Made by a program: the position numbers and the translations under genes. A stretch of DNA of 64,000 nucleotides from contig CM055822.1 in NCBI GenBank assembly GCA_029582265.1, positions 1,612,001 through 1,676,000 of the forward strand, given 5' to 3'. The notes beneath the pieces are model-generated. The model was given only the letters and a program-made list of their open reading frames with translations. It made no database searches and had not been told where the DNA came from. Source of the stretch: Zoroaster sp. YZ-2022 (lineage: Eukaryota; Echinodermata; Asteroidea; Forcipulatida; Zoroasteridae). Positions 12,601-20,800 of this stretch are shown piece by piece; the first letter of the stretch is position 1; the number at the start of each line of letters is the position of its first letter.

Positions 12601-15570
12601 AATAGAAGGATCCTGTTATAGTTGCCACTGCGCATGTACAATGACTGTGTTGGTCACTTATGGGGGAGTTGACAAGATCAGACTGACATGACTGAGGAAG
12701 TCATCGTATACCAAAAATGCCTGATTTTTCATGAAATAAATATCCTGGAATAATTTGAAGTATATGTCCATCATCATCCATATGTTGTCCACCTTAGGTA
12801 GGTAAGATTACATTATTGGTTATATTTAACCCTAACCACCCTGAATCCATCAAAATCCATCCCCCTGTTTTGGAGGATTTCGGCGGATTCAGGATATCTC
12901 CACATTGAGCATATGGCGGACTTTGATGGATTCAGGATTTCAATAGTTTTTAACTGCTTGGTCATGTTGGTTGATGTATTTTGATGGATTCATGTAGTGT
13001 ACATGTACAGCCAACACTTGTATGTGTTAGATTTTGATGGATTCTATGCAGCAACATACTATACAAATTTTCATGTGAGCATGGTATCCAACTTTTTGTT
13101 GCAACGTGATTTTTAATAAACCTTTAATGAATGAAATGAATGAATGAATCCGCCAAAATCCGCCAGAAATTTAGTGGTGGATTTTGGCGGATTCAGGATA
13201 TGTCCAATATCTACACTGGCGGATTCTGATGGATTCAGGACACCAGCATTTTGTGTGTGACAAAAATGGTGGATTTTGGTGGATTCAGGATACTTTCTAA
13301 TAATAATAATAATGTGTGGACTTATATAGCGCACGTATCCACCAACTGAGTGGTGCTCAAGGCGCATATTATTACCCCTGCTCATAAGGCTCATAAATCA
13401 TTCCTGAAACCATCTCAGCTCCCTGGGGAGTATACAGCTCAATTGCTGCCATTACAGCGCATATAGGGCTAATCAAACACAACAACCAACTCTGCCCTCA
13501 CAGGTACCCATTTAACCCCTGGGTGGAGAGAAGCAATTATGGTTAAGTGTCTTGCTCAAGGACACAAGTGTCATGGCCGGGATTCGAACCCACATTCTGC
13601 TGCTAACACCAGCACTTGAGTCCGGTAAGCTAGACCGCTCGGCCACGACACTCCTTCTAGTAAAAATACCCAAGGGGTTAGGGTTAATGAGGAAAAGTGG
13701 TGGTTGGATACAACATTCTATTTCTACCCTATATAAAAATCCACTAGACTACAGGACTAGTTCAGTCATAGAGTGAACTAGACCAACAGGTATTCCGAGC
13801 CCTGTACATGTATGTCCTTATGAAGTGATTCTTTTTTACACTTACATCTTCTAATTCTCCATCATCATCATCTTCCCCGTCTTCTGGATAAATGCCTTCA
13901 TCTCCTGCATCCTCCTTCCCATCCTTGGCCGTCTTCTCATGGTCTTCAACATCCTCCTCATAATCTAGTTCCACTGCATGATCATCCAGGTGATGAACAT
14001 CCAGTATCTCTGATTGGCTAGCCCTTGCCGACACAGCCCTTTCTGACTGGTCACTTGTTGAAACAGCTGTCTGTGATTGGTTGGTGTCTCCCATTGTCCC
14101 GGAAACTTTTTGCATCTCATTTGATTCTGAAATGGTAGTAACCTGTGATGAGTCAGCCATATGCTGGGAGTCTTTACTACTAATATCGATTTCATAATTG
14201 CTTTTAGGGCGATAGGAGGAATTACTTTGTTCACGTTGCGCTTTTATGTCCTGAGCATTGTGTTTACCTGAGCTTGTTACATCAGCAATGTTCCCGATCC
14301 CTTCCTTATTGTCACTCTCTGGAGAATCTTCCGTAATTGTTTGAAGATCAACTACATGTACATCATCACTTCCACTAACCTCTGTGTTCTCAATGTTCCG
14401 GTCAACTACACCCTGTAAATCGTCACCAGCTTCTTCACCAGCTTCTTCACCAGCTTCTCCAACAGTTTCTGCCACTTCCTGATTACTTGTATCGTCTAAA
14501 CTCACAGATTGAGTTTGTTCAGCAAGCATGCCAACGGATGAATATCCTGCTGCAGAAACCTCATCAGTTGGACTTTGAGACCGTTGTAACATTGAACTTG
14601 TTTCTTTTACCGATCCAGTTGCTCCGAACGCTTGGTTCTCAACTGAACCATTTCCAAATTGTTCATCCTCGTTTTCAGAGTTATCTGCCGTTTGGCTCTG
14701 ATGAGGGCTTTCAGGCGTTTCACTCTCTGTATCGTTCGTTAGCCCATCTTCACCTCTTGTTGGCTCATCTTCATCTTCCTGGTAACCCAGTGAGCTGCTT
14801 TCATCTGGACTGGAAGCATTTCTCTGAAAGTCATCTCTTCCACCCTGATTTTCAATTTTGGTCCAATCCTCCTCATTAATGTCAGCATCATCATCATGAT
14901 CTTCATCGTCAATTCTCTCATCCTTTCTTTCTTCATCAGATTCGATCTCCCCATCTTCCCCTTCTTCAACATCCCTATCCCCCTCCCCTTCAAGGCCCTC
15001 ATCTTGCTGTATAACTTCCATGTCTTCTTCTTCATCGTTTTCATCCTCGTTTACATCGCTTCTGTCCTCCAATGTTGCCACAGGACTAAGCGGAGTTCCC
15101 GCTTCTTCAGATGGACTATCTACAAGATCTCCCTCGGTTGGACTCGCTCCATAAATTTTTTCAATATCTCCTTCTGACGTGTTTGCTCCAAGTTCTCCAT
15201 CATCGCTGCTCGAAGTGGAGCTACTACTGGGACTTTCGGGCGTTTCCATGACATTTTCCATGGCATCGATCTGCTCTGAGTCTGATCCTCCTTCATTGTC
15301 ACTTGGTGTGTGGGGTCCTCTTTGATATGCCCTCTGATCTTGCTCCGGCTCTTCGTCGCAACTACTTGAACTCGATGGACTCTCGGGGTTATCAAGGCGA
15401 CTTAATATCTCATGCATGCCATTATGATCTTCGTCAGTGGGATCTGGATCCGAGTCACTTGTAGACCCCCTTGGCACTCCTTGCTCATTGTCACTAGTTA
15501 CAGCAGTGATCCCATCCTCAGAATCATAGTTATTAGGACTAGCTATCTGTTCTACATCTTCTGATTCCAT
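604..15570 (-). CDS. ZC3H18: ZC3H18-like CCCH zinc-finger protein, 5' three coding exons (gene continues off left edge)
   Basis: The coding exons on the minus strand are 15570-13846, 9954-9813 and 689-604. The first begins at the ATG at 15570 and encodes about 575 residues that are very rich in Asp, Glu and Ser, ending with a [13 protein letters not shown] segment and GELED. The acceptor at 15607/15606 leaves the frame open upstream of that ATG, so an earlier exon could add residues. The second exon joins in phase 0 and reads [13 protein letters not shown], followed by one CCCH finger (C-X8-C-X5-C-X3-[24 protein letters not shown]). It ends in phase 1, and the third exon continues [12 protein letters not shown]. 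The order acidic region, EEGEVK, finger, NDKGNYSLI is that of ZC3H18, a nuclear protein that links the cap-binding complex with RNA decay and 3'-end factors (family knowledge). Donors are GT and acceptors AG throughout. The intron between exons 2 and 3 holds the LTR retrotransposon. The C-terminal part is outside the window. Confidence 0.88.
1160..2160. repeat. Cluster of dispersed GTTAAC / TGAAGYCTCCGAAAC motifs
   Basis: Within about 1 kb of ZC3H18 intron the word TGAAG(C/T)CTCCGAAACA occurs at about 1369, 1541, 1559, 1733, 1763, 2093 and 2125. It is usually preceded within 5-15 bases by GTTAAC (often CCGTTAAC), and an inverted version occurs near 1170-1195 (GTTCGGAGACTTCATTTTCC). Spacing is irregular, so this is not a simple tandem array. 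It could be the remains of a decayed repeat element or a cluster of protein-binding sites. I do not recognise it. The rest of 690-2867 shows nothing I can name. Confidence 0.5.
3000..3298 (+). repeat. 5' LTR
   Basis: This 299-bp LTR begins TGTAGTAGCC and ends CACTCTAA. It holds a TATATAAAGG box near 3095-3103 and an AATAAA at about 3032. Compared with the 3' LTR it has 10 extra bases (after CCCCGCAGA) and two substitutions. Confidence 0.92.
3303..3320 (+). other. Primer-binding site, tRNA-Trp type
   Basis: TGGTGACCCCGACGTGAT starts 4 bases after the 5' LTR. It is complementary to the 3' end of animal tRNA-Trp as I recall it, including the CCA. This is the primer used by CsRn1-clade elements. 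Confidence 0.8.
3368..4105 (+). pseudogene. SGNH-hydrolase-like reading frame between the primer site and gag (broken)
   Basis: The frame opens with ATG at 3368. Close after the start comes FVADSR (block-I-like, with ADS where GDS is usual). A hydrophobic strand then leads into AAGIND (block III, G-X-N-D, about codon 72), and after a central region reading [11 protein letters not shown] the frame contains DGLH at 3992-4003 (block V, D-X-X-H) followed by [13 protein letters not shown], stopping at 4103. Blocks I and V share one frame. The middle part, about 3600-3905, is in another frame, so at least two frameshifts lie within it. Spacing and motif order fit a small SGNH/GDSL-type hydrolase of about 245 residues. 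SGNH or esterase modules are known in CR1-type LINEs and, as I recall, in some tyrosine-recombinase retroelements. I do not know of one in this position in a CsRn1-type element. Activity is unproven. Confidence 0.68.
4181..5052 (+). pseudogene. gag of the LTR retrotransposon (frameshifted)
   Basis: ATG at 4181. Residues 25-50 read [20 protein letters not shown], the signature of CsRn1-like Gag. The frame shifts near 4560 and continues to 5049, where an Arg/Ser-rich basic stretch (about 4850-4925) precedes a Cys-His finger at 4957-5010 of the form C-X2-H-X9-C-X3-C. This CHCC finger differs from the usual retroviral CCHC knuckle and is typical of this clade. The protein would package RNA and form the particle. 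The break at 4560 would prevent a full-length product. Confidence 0.8.
5053..5381 (+). pseudogene. Retropepsin-like protease segment of the LTR element
   Basis: A third frame (open from 4995 to 5381) contains [11 protein letters not shown], with the catalytic Asp codon at 5136-5138. The expected D-T/S-G triplet is D-I-G here, a substitution likely to impair the aspartic protease. IIGADFL downstream matches the conserved hydrophobic motif near the family C-terminus. A stop at 5379 separates it from the reverse transcriptase frame. Confidence 0.72.
5480..6577 (+). pseudogene. Reverse transcriptase and RNase H region of the LTR element (broken)
   Basis: Open segments 5480-5875 and 5936-6577 share one frame but are separated by a short out-of-frame stretch. 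The first contains [20 protein letters not shown] and YPIPHIHDF. The second contains [15 protein letters not shown] and the active-site YIDD at 6020-6031, then FLGH and [10 protein letters not shown] (thumb), and the start of RNase H with [13 protein letters not shown]. These are standard Ty3-type motifs. A stop at about 6575 ends this frame within RNase H, and the rest is in the next frame. Confidence 0.88.
6535..8178 (+). pseudogene. RNase H remainder and integrase of the LTR element
   Basis: This is a 547-codon frame, the longest intact piece. It starts in RNase H ([11 protein letters not shown]), followed by an integrase HHCC zinc region ([11 protein letters not shown] ... ACLACQKAK), the catalytic core with D in HIDIVG, D in TTDRGSQF and E in [10 protein letters not shown], and a C-terminal GPY/F module (PYKGPFKII ... 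IDRLKVAY). All three DDE residues are present. Joining to the upstream frame needs a frameshift near 6560-6577. Confidence 0.9.
8331..8619 (+). repeat. 3' LTR
   Basis: This 289-bp copy of the 5' LTR lacks 10 bases after the CCCCGCAGA motif and has two substitutions (T to A in TTTTCGTACC, G to A in AACACACAC). It is preceded by a purine-rich tract, and the ACATG target duplication follows at 8620-8624. Confidence 0.92.
8863..9463. mobile_element. Probable hAT-type short element with CAAGGA words
   Basis: CAGGGTTCGTACAGG near 8918 and its inverted partner GTACGAATCCTG near 9243-9254 bound about 335 bp rich in TTCAAGGACTTTCAAG-type words in both orientations. CAGGG ends suggest the hAT superfamily, but I could not find a clean 8-bp duplication. 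The rest (9255-9463) holds AATCCTTCAAAATCC words like family H. No gene seen. Confidence 0.5.
9464..9769 (+). mobile_element. TTAA element family A, copy 2
   Basis: TTAACCCTCCTACTATTGC on the left and GTAGTAGTACGAGGGTTAA on the right, 306 bp. The interior is rich in GTCAAAA/TTTTGAC and nearly the same as the copy at 40380. Confidence 0.8.
10083..10707. mobile_element. Family C hairpin element with a family B TTAA element at its right end
   Basis: The left part (10083-10313) has ends AAGGGACAATATCGGC and GATATTGTCC, a family found twice more in tandem at 62715-63106. At its terminal TTAA sits family B (10314-10707), TTAACCCTCCTACTGATAG ... AGTAGGAGGGTTAA, whose interior repeats CCATTYGAAA/CATTCAAA words. 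This B copy also carries three tandem copies of a 50-base segment beginning CAAACAAGGTTTTGTATTAG, against two in the copy at 39797. Confidence 0.7.
10957..11770 (+). mobile_element. TTAA element family D, copy 1, with a Merlin-type MITE inside
   Basis: TTAACCCTAACCCCCTAGG starts at 10957 and GTAAGGGTTAA ends at 11770. The left end is repeated: three starts of about 50-60 bases follow one another (10957, 11000, 11048). The uninterrupted body (see 41994-42245) is split at 11197-11650 by a Merlin-type element. AATCCTCCAAAATCC words occur near each end. Confidence 0.75.
11197..11650 (+). mobile_element. Merlin-type MITE (family E), copy 1
   Basis: GGAAAGAATGTCGTATCCGG on the left and its inverse CAGATACGACATTCTACCC on the right, 454 bp. 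It is flanked by TATACTTC and TGTACTTC (8 bp, one mismatch), which are single copy in the uninterrupted family D relative. Ends and subterminal sequence match the long element at 45301-48801 that carries a Merlin transposase, so this is read as an internally deleted derivative. Confidence 0.78.
12121..12400. mobile_element. Family K repeat (GGTGTGATTTG ... AATCACAGG), copy 1
   Basis: The outer sequences GGGTGTGATTTGACAAAAG and GCAATCACAGGCC are imperfect inverted repeats, and the body shares long stretches with 38181-38445. Shorter relatives lie at 25496 and 27876. The ends suggest an old hAT-type element, and the boundaries are soft. Nothing recognisable lies in 11771-12120. Confidence 0.5.
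12836..13687 (+). mobile_element. TTAA element family I, copy 1, nested in the Merlin-type MITE
   Basis: TTAACCCTAACCACCCTG on the left and GGGGTTAGGGTTAA on the right. The interior repeats GGATTTTGGCGGATTCAGG-type words in both orientations. The host MITE without the insertion reads TATATTTAATGA (11600 region) and here reads TATATTTAA...TTAATGA, so TTAA is the duplicated target. Confidence 0.85.
13298..13654 (-). mobile_element. tRNA-derived SINE (type I)
   Basis: On the minus strand it begins with a tRNA-Ser/Leu-like head, GTGTCGTGGCCGAGCGGTCT (A box) and GGTTCGAATCCC (B box), then a shared body with CTTGAGCAAGACACTTAA and CCCAGGGAGCTGAGATGG, and ends GCGCTATATAAGTCCACA plus an ATT repeat. 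It is a member of the most frequent SINE family of the window. Confidence 0.85.
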
Positions 15571-15605
15571 CTCTTCGAGGAAAGTCCCCTGTGGACTCAC
15601 GTTAC
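13846..15605 (-). CDS. ZC3H18: Large acidic exon of the ZC3H18-like gene
   Basis: This is a single 1.76-kb exon. The minus-strand acceptor is a pyrimidine-rich TTTGTTTCCATCCAG ending at 15606, and the donor GTAAGTG starts at 13845. It contains clusters such as [17 protein letters not shown] and runs of Ser followed by acidic residues that look like casein-kinase-2 sites. Near 14425-14455 an (E/A)[15 protein letters not shown] stretch is a short tandem repeat. No folded domain is visible, and low complexity makes the N-terminal alignment weak. Identity rests on the C-terminal end of the exon and on the next exon. Confidence 0.85.
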
Positions 15606-17004
15606 CTGGATGGAAACAAATAAAAATATCTTTGTGAAAATTGTTGGTAGTGTCTGAGTGAGGCAAATAAAAATATAATTACATGTTTATAAACAAATTC
15701 AATAACCAGTCCGACACATAGCTTAGGACCAATCGCATAGCGTTGATTATCAGTTACATGCAAGTGAATTTCCCCATTGCAGGAAATATTTGCTGAACAT
15801 AAGCGCAGTGTCAGTGTTGTGCGGACGGCGCATTCATCGTATCTGCATTTGTTCTTCAATTTAGCTCAAGTTTCAACTTCTAGTGGCCCTCCGATACTTA
15901 TTTTCTTGTCTTCTAATAGTAATAATGCACACAAGTTATGTAAAATTCACAATAAACAGCAGAAAATAAATCAGCAGAAAATAATCAAATTCACAAGTAC
16001 ATCAAATGGCATATTGATGAGTTTGACCCATTTAATTTTTAAAGTTATTCAAAATCGAAGTCAGACTAACGTTAAAGTTAACTTGAACAGTAAATTTAAA
16101 AAAAACGCTTCTGAGGTTCTTTGTAAAATCACCTCAAATTTTTATGCCAAACTAACTTGAAATTATTTTCAGCAAATTAAAACTTAGAATTGCAGTTCCT
16201 ATAATAAATTTTGTTCCTAAAAATAACGCTTGCTCATGCTTAGACAAATGCGGACACACGCACGCAAGCCACGGGCACTGAGCACCGGAGCGGTTTGAGT
16301 GCAGTCCGCGGGGAGTGCAGCGCGAGTGTGGTGGTTCCAAGGTTTAATTTCGCGTGCACATGTGCAAAAGCGCTGTAGAGTAAGGATGGTTAAATATTTA
16401 CAATTTAACAGATTTTAAACCGATTCTGAACGAACCTTAATTATCGAAAGGCATCCCAAGAATGTATTCTAATAGAGGAAAATTGGATTCGATGCAAATT
16501 TGTAAGCTAAAATAACGCAGCAGTCGCATAAAAAACGGGACATTATTGTCAGAGCGACGCCATGATGGAAATTATCGCGCAAGTTACCCACAATTCTTCA
16601 CTCTGGAGCTGGACTGAGCTCCCAAGCTTTGTAATAATAAATAAATGCGGAGCCAAACAACATCTAGTCTCGGGATAAGACGTTTGCGAACGACGCGTAG
16701 CTTTGCATATGGTGAAAAGAACCAGTTCTTTTCAGAACTAACGTACTACATGGTGTCACCGCAATTTAAAACCAGTACATTGCCATACATTGCCATTTCC
16801 TTGCATAAAGAAGTACATTAATTTCAAACGAAATATTTCACAAAATAACTTGGACAGAGTTTTACCGGGCATGCTCAACAGTAATAGTTGCTATGATTTT
16901 TTAGACTGATTTTTTGATCGGCAGTGATGATCATGCGCACTAATTTTATTCACGAATTACGCCCATTGGCAGATGCGATGTGGGGGCCGGGAGGAGGGCA
17001 TATG
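15606..17004. other. Intergenic region between divergent ZC3H18 and UQCRFS1
   Basis: No conserved reading frame is visible. A fragment of repeat family F (GTTCTTTTCAGAACTAACG ... CATGGTGTCACCGCAAT) lies at 16719-16766. A GC-rich stretch at about 16230-16370 could be a promoter of ZC3H18, but no motif proves it. Confidence 0.4.
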
Positions 17005-17231
17005 CAGCGGCGTAGCCAGGACTTTTTCAGTGGGGGGAGGGGGGGGGGGCACAGGGGGCATTGCTTTTCAGTGGGGGGGCCTAGGGGGTATGGTTTTTTT
17101 CCCTTTTCTTTATCTTTTCTGTTTTTTGGGGTACTATGAGGATTTTTCGTGGGGGGGCATCTGGGGGGGGGGGGCACTGGAAATTTGTGGGGGCACGTGC
17201 CCCCAGGCCCCCCCCCGTGGCTACGCCGCTG
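17005..17231. mobile_element. hAT-type MITE with exact 8-bp target duplication
   Basis: The ends CAGCGGCGTAGCCAGGA and TGGCTACGCCGCTG are inverted repeats. The flanks are GGCATATG at 16997-17004 and again at 17232-17239. The 227-bp interior is mostly G runs on the left and C runs on the right, so the whole element could fold on itself. CAGCGGCGTAGCC ends are widespread among animal hAT elements. Confidence 0.85.
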
Positions 17232-17854
17232 GGCATATGTGTACCCTTTTGTATCGACATATGTATATTTACCATATTTTTTTGTCCCCCTTTGAATTCA
17301 AATGGGATCGACCTTTCAAATCCCTGTATAGATCCACTCTTTATCCATGCCCAGTTGAATTGGGGCAATTATACTGTGAAATGAATTTTTTTCTACTGGG
17401 AAAATATATATGGGCTGATCGAAAAACAAAAATTCTGTAAAACATTAAATGTTCACACCTTGCACGCAATAAACCGTTCAGAAAATTATTCGCCGACACG
17501 GAAATGAAGCCTTCACAAGAACTGGTAAAATCTCACTAAGCTAGAGGACCTTAACTTATTTCGTAACCGTACGCGTACGCCGTACGCACATGCATTTCCA
17601 CTAGTCGATTTAGTTTATGGGGAGGTATGTAATATCAGTATCGATTATTGGTTAGAGAGGGAATCTCTATGATATAAAGGCAACAAGGTACTCGTCAGTA
17701 CTCGATTCTTACAAACTCACGTATGTAGGTTATATCAGATATTAGTAATCGATTCTTTACGCGATCGCCATTAATCGTTAACCGGCGACCGGCGTATGTG
17801 ATAGTCTGATAGTGATACAGACAGCGTTAGACTTTTTAACCAAATAATCTAACA

Positions 17855-20800
17855 ATGTTGGCAGTTGGTACAAAAATTGGGGTCTTTGCCCCCTTCATAA
17901 GTGCTACCTCACAAAATGTGGCATCGCAACTAAGGCCAGCCATTGTGGTGGCACCGTCGTTGCTCCCAACTTTCACGATTCCTTCCGACGTAGAGAAACA
18001 CACCAACCAGGGAATGAGCGCCCTCTTGCCCCGCAGTAATGTAAAGGCAACATCGGGTGTCCAAGGTAATAATGGCAACCATCAAATAGTAATGCACCAA
18101 TCAAATAGTTTAAATGGGGTTAAGACAACTCGACCCATGTGACAACTCGACACAGACAACTCGACCCTTGGGTTGTGACAACTCAACCCACGAGACAACT
18201 CAACCTTGTGACAACTCGACCCATGAGACAACTCGACCTACGTGACAAGTCGACACGGACAACTCGACCCAATTTATCGTTGCTTAGAAGTGGATCATCG
18301 TTTTCCCTCAAAAAAGATTGATCACTAAGTAACGCTAGGCTTATTCCTGCACCAAGAATGGCTATTTAAAGTTCTAGCACAAATTCAATCATTTTCCCCG
18401 TAATACACGCGCACATCCCAAATTAAATCCCATATATTTTCCCACTTTCAGAAAACACTACTATTTACTTATTGGTGTGATTTTTTGTACTTATTAGTTA
18501 TAAAGATGCATTTTTCCCTTCTAGATCGCATCACAACTAATTATATACATAGCAGTCTTTGTAAGGGGATCCGTAATTATCGGGTTTGATTGTAGGCAGC
18601 AGCTTGGTTTTGATTGACATATTTAACTCTTGGAAAATCCTTTTAAGAATGTTGTAAATACTAGTTACAGTAAATATACCTAATCCCTGGGGAAAATATA
18701 ATATTAAATAAAAAGAAGAGTCCAAATGTATAAAAATGTTAAATATTATATTTTATTGAATGCCATTCAAATAATAAACCATAAACGTTAGGCCTATCAA
18801 TGACAATAATTAGGCCCTACACATTTTTAACATGTGTTCATGCCCATTGCCTGTGCTGGCTTTTCTCCCTCTCCCCTGTGGACGAATGCGAGATATAAAA
18901 TTATAGATTTAGAGTTATTTGAAAAATTATAACAAAACGTATTTTACCGATAACACCCTTGATTTCATTAAAGAAAGGAAAACAAATTCTTTGAAAAGTG
19001 AATATAATTGTTTCAAAGGCTTGGTTTAAAGTTAACAGTAAAACTATGTTTCTTATTTTGAAAAATGATTCGATGAAAAAAGAAAGAAAATGCATTGTCA
19101 ATTTGGTCTTACACTCAATCCTTCTCGCAAAAAAGGGGTCGAGTTGTCTCATGGGTCGAGTTGTCACAAGGGTTGAGTTGTCTCGTGGGTTGAGTTGTCA
19201 CAAGGTCGAGTTGTCTCGTGGGTCGAGTTGTCTCATGGGTCAAGTTGTCCGTGTCGAGTTGTCACATGGGTCGAGTTGTCTTATGACCGTTTAAACACTA
19301 CCAACATGACCATGGTAACGAGGGCTAGCTCTATGATTCCTTTGTATACACTGCATCAGAGTTCTACCGATGAAACCTCCCCCTGTAAAGTTACATTCAA
19401 TATGTTGAATAAAATGATGCATTTTCCCACCATTTCCCTTTCTGTTTTCGCCCGTTAATCCTCCTACTACTACAAAAACAGTCAAAATGTTGATATACTT
19501 GCCAAGGAGCAAGGTATATCCAGTGCACTTAAAAGTCAAACATTGTCAAACCTTACATGTAGTAAGTACATTTACAGGTCAAAATGAGTCAACCGTTTTT
19601 GACTGGTGAAAGCATTGTCTGATATTGTTCAGGGTGGTCAAAATGACAGTAAAAACCAGTCAAAAATGCCCCTGTGTGCACATTTGGGTCAACAGTCAAA
19701 AACAGGCAGTTGACTGATTTTGACCACTATGGCTACTTCCCACTAAAGTGCAGCTAGAGTAGGAGGGTTAAAGAACACTATATGTTTCTATCTCACGATG
19801 GCCACCGGACCTTTCATTACGTAAAATTTTACCTGAAAAACTTCCCACTTGTTTTTGCTTTGGTGGCAAATGTTTATGCACACATACAGGCAGCTGTCAG
19901 ACATGTACGAAGTTTGCACGCATGCACATTTTCATCTGTAGCATGTATGCGAATACGAATACTCCCTACTCGCTATCTTTAAAATCCACTTTTATGATGG
20001 TTTTCGGATGTTATTTCCCTTCTAAAAAGATCCTCCCCTTCAGAAAATAGAAGGATCCTGTTATAGTTGCCACTGTGCAACTATACAATGACCGTGTTGA
20101 TCACTTATTGGGGAGTTGACAAATTCAGACTGACATGACTGAGGAAGTCATCGTATACCAAAAATGCCTGATTTTTCATGAAATAAATATCCTGGAATAA
20201 TTTGAAGTATATGTCCATCATCATCCATATGTTCTCCACTTTACTAGGTAGATAAGATTACATTATGGGTTATATTTAATGAGAAAAAGTGGCGGTCGGA
20301 TACGACATTATACCCCCTACTCGGATGTACACTTATTCTCTATTCTCACATTGTGTCAACGGCTGATTTTAAGGTAAGGATTTTAAGGTGTCAGGCATCT
20401 TTAAAACAATTAAAAATAAATGTAATTAATTGTTACATTTGTTTTCTTTTCACAGGCCCAAGTTATGTCCGATATGCACACACTGACGTCAGAGTACCCG
20501 ATTTCTCAGAATACCGCCATTCAAGCACGCTTGATCCCAACAAACCAGCCAGTGAATCATCGGTGGATCGCAGAACATACTCGTACATGTTAGTTGGGGC
20601 TGGTGGTGTGGCCGCAGCTTACATAGCCAAGACCTTGGTGACGGAGTTTGTCAGTACGATGAGTGCTTCAGCTGATGTCCTGGCCATGGCCCAGATCGAG
20701 ATTAAGCTCAACGAGATCCCCGAGGTTTGTGATGATCAGTGTTCTAGATGTTATACCAAGGTTTTGAAAATAAAGACAATTAACTAGTTGCCCAAGGAAC

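Larger units (their letters stand above)
12413..13729 (+). mobile_element. Merlin-type MITE (family E), copy 2, carrying two nested insertions
   Basis: The ends are GGAGAGAATGTCGTATCCG and TTCTACCC. The flanks are an exact 8-bp duplication, TATATAAA at 12405-12412 and 13730-13737. A TTAA element (12836-13687) sits at the TTAA of the MITE, and a SINE (13298-13654) sits inside that element. Confidence 0.85.

Noticed and set aside
13954..14234. Second minus-strand frame inside the ZC3H18 exon
   Set aside because: Out-of-frame shadow of the long acidic frame.
14487..15177. Plus-strand hydrophobic frames opposite the acidic ZC3H18 exon
   Set aside because: Antisense of GA-rich codons gives Phe/Leu/Ile-rich shadows. 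No support as genes.
16973..17440. Gly-rich protein frame
   Set aside because: It is produced by the G runs of the hAT-type MITE at 17005-17231.
17836..18078. Minus-strand 80-codon frame
   Set aside because: It is the antisense shadow of UQCRFS1 exon 1, whose plus-strand reading matches the known presequence.
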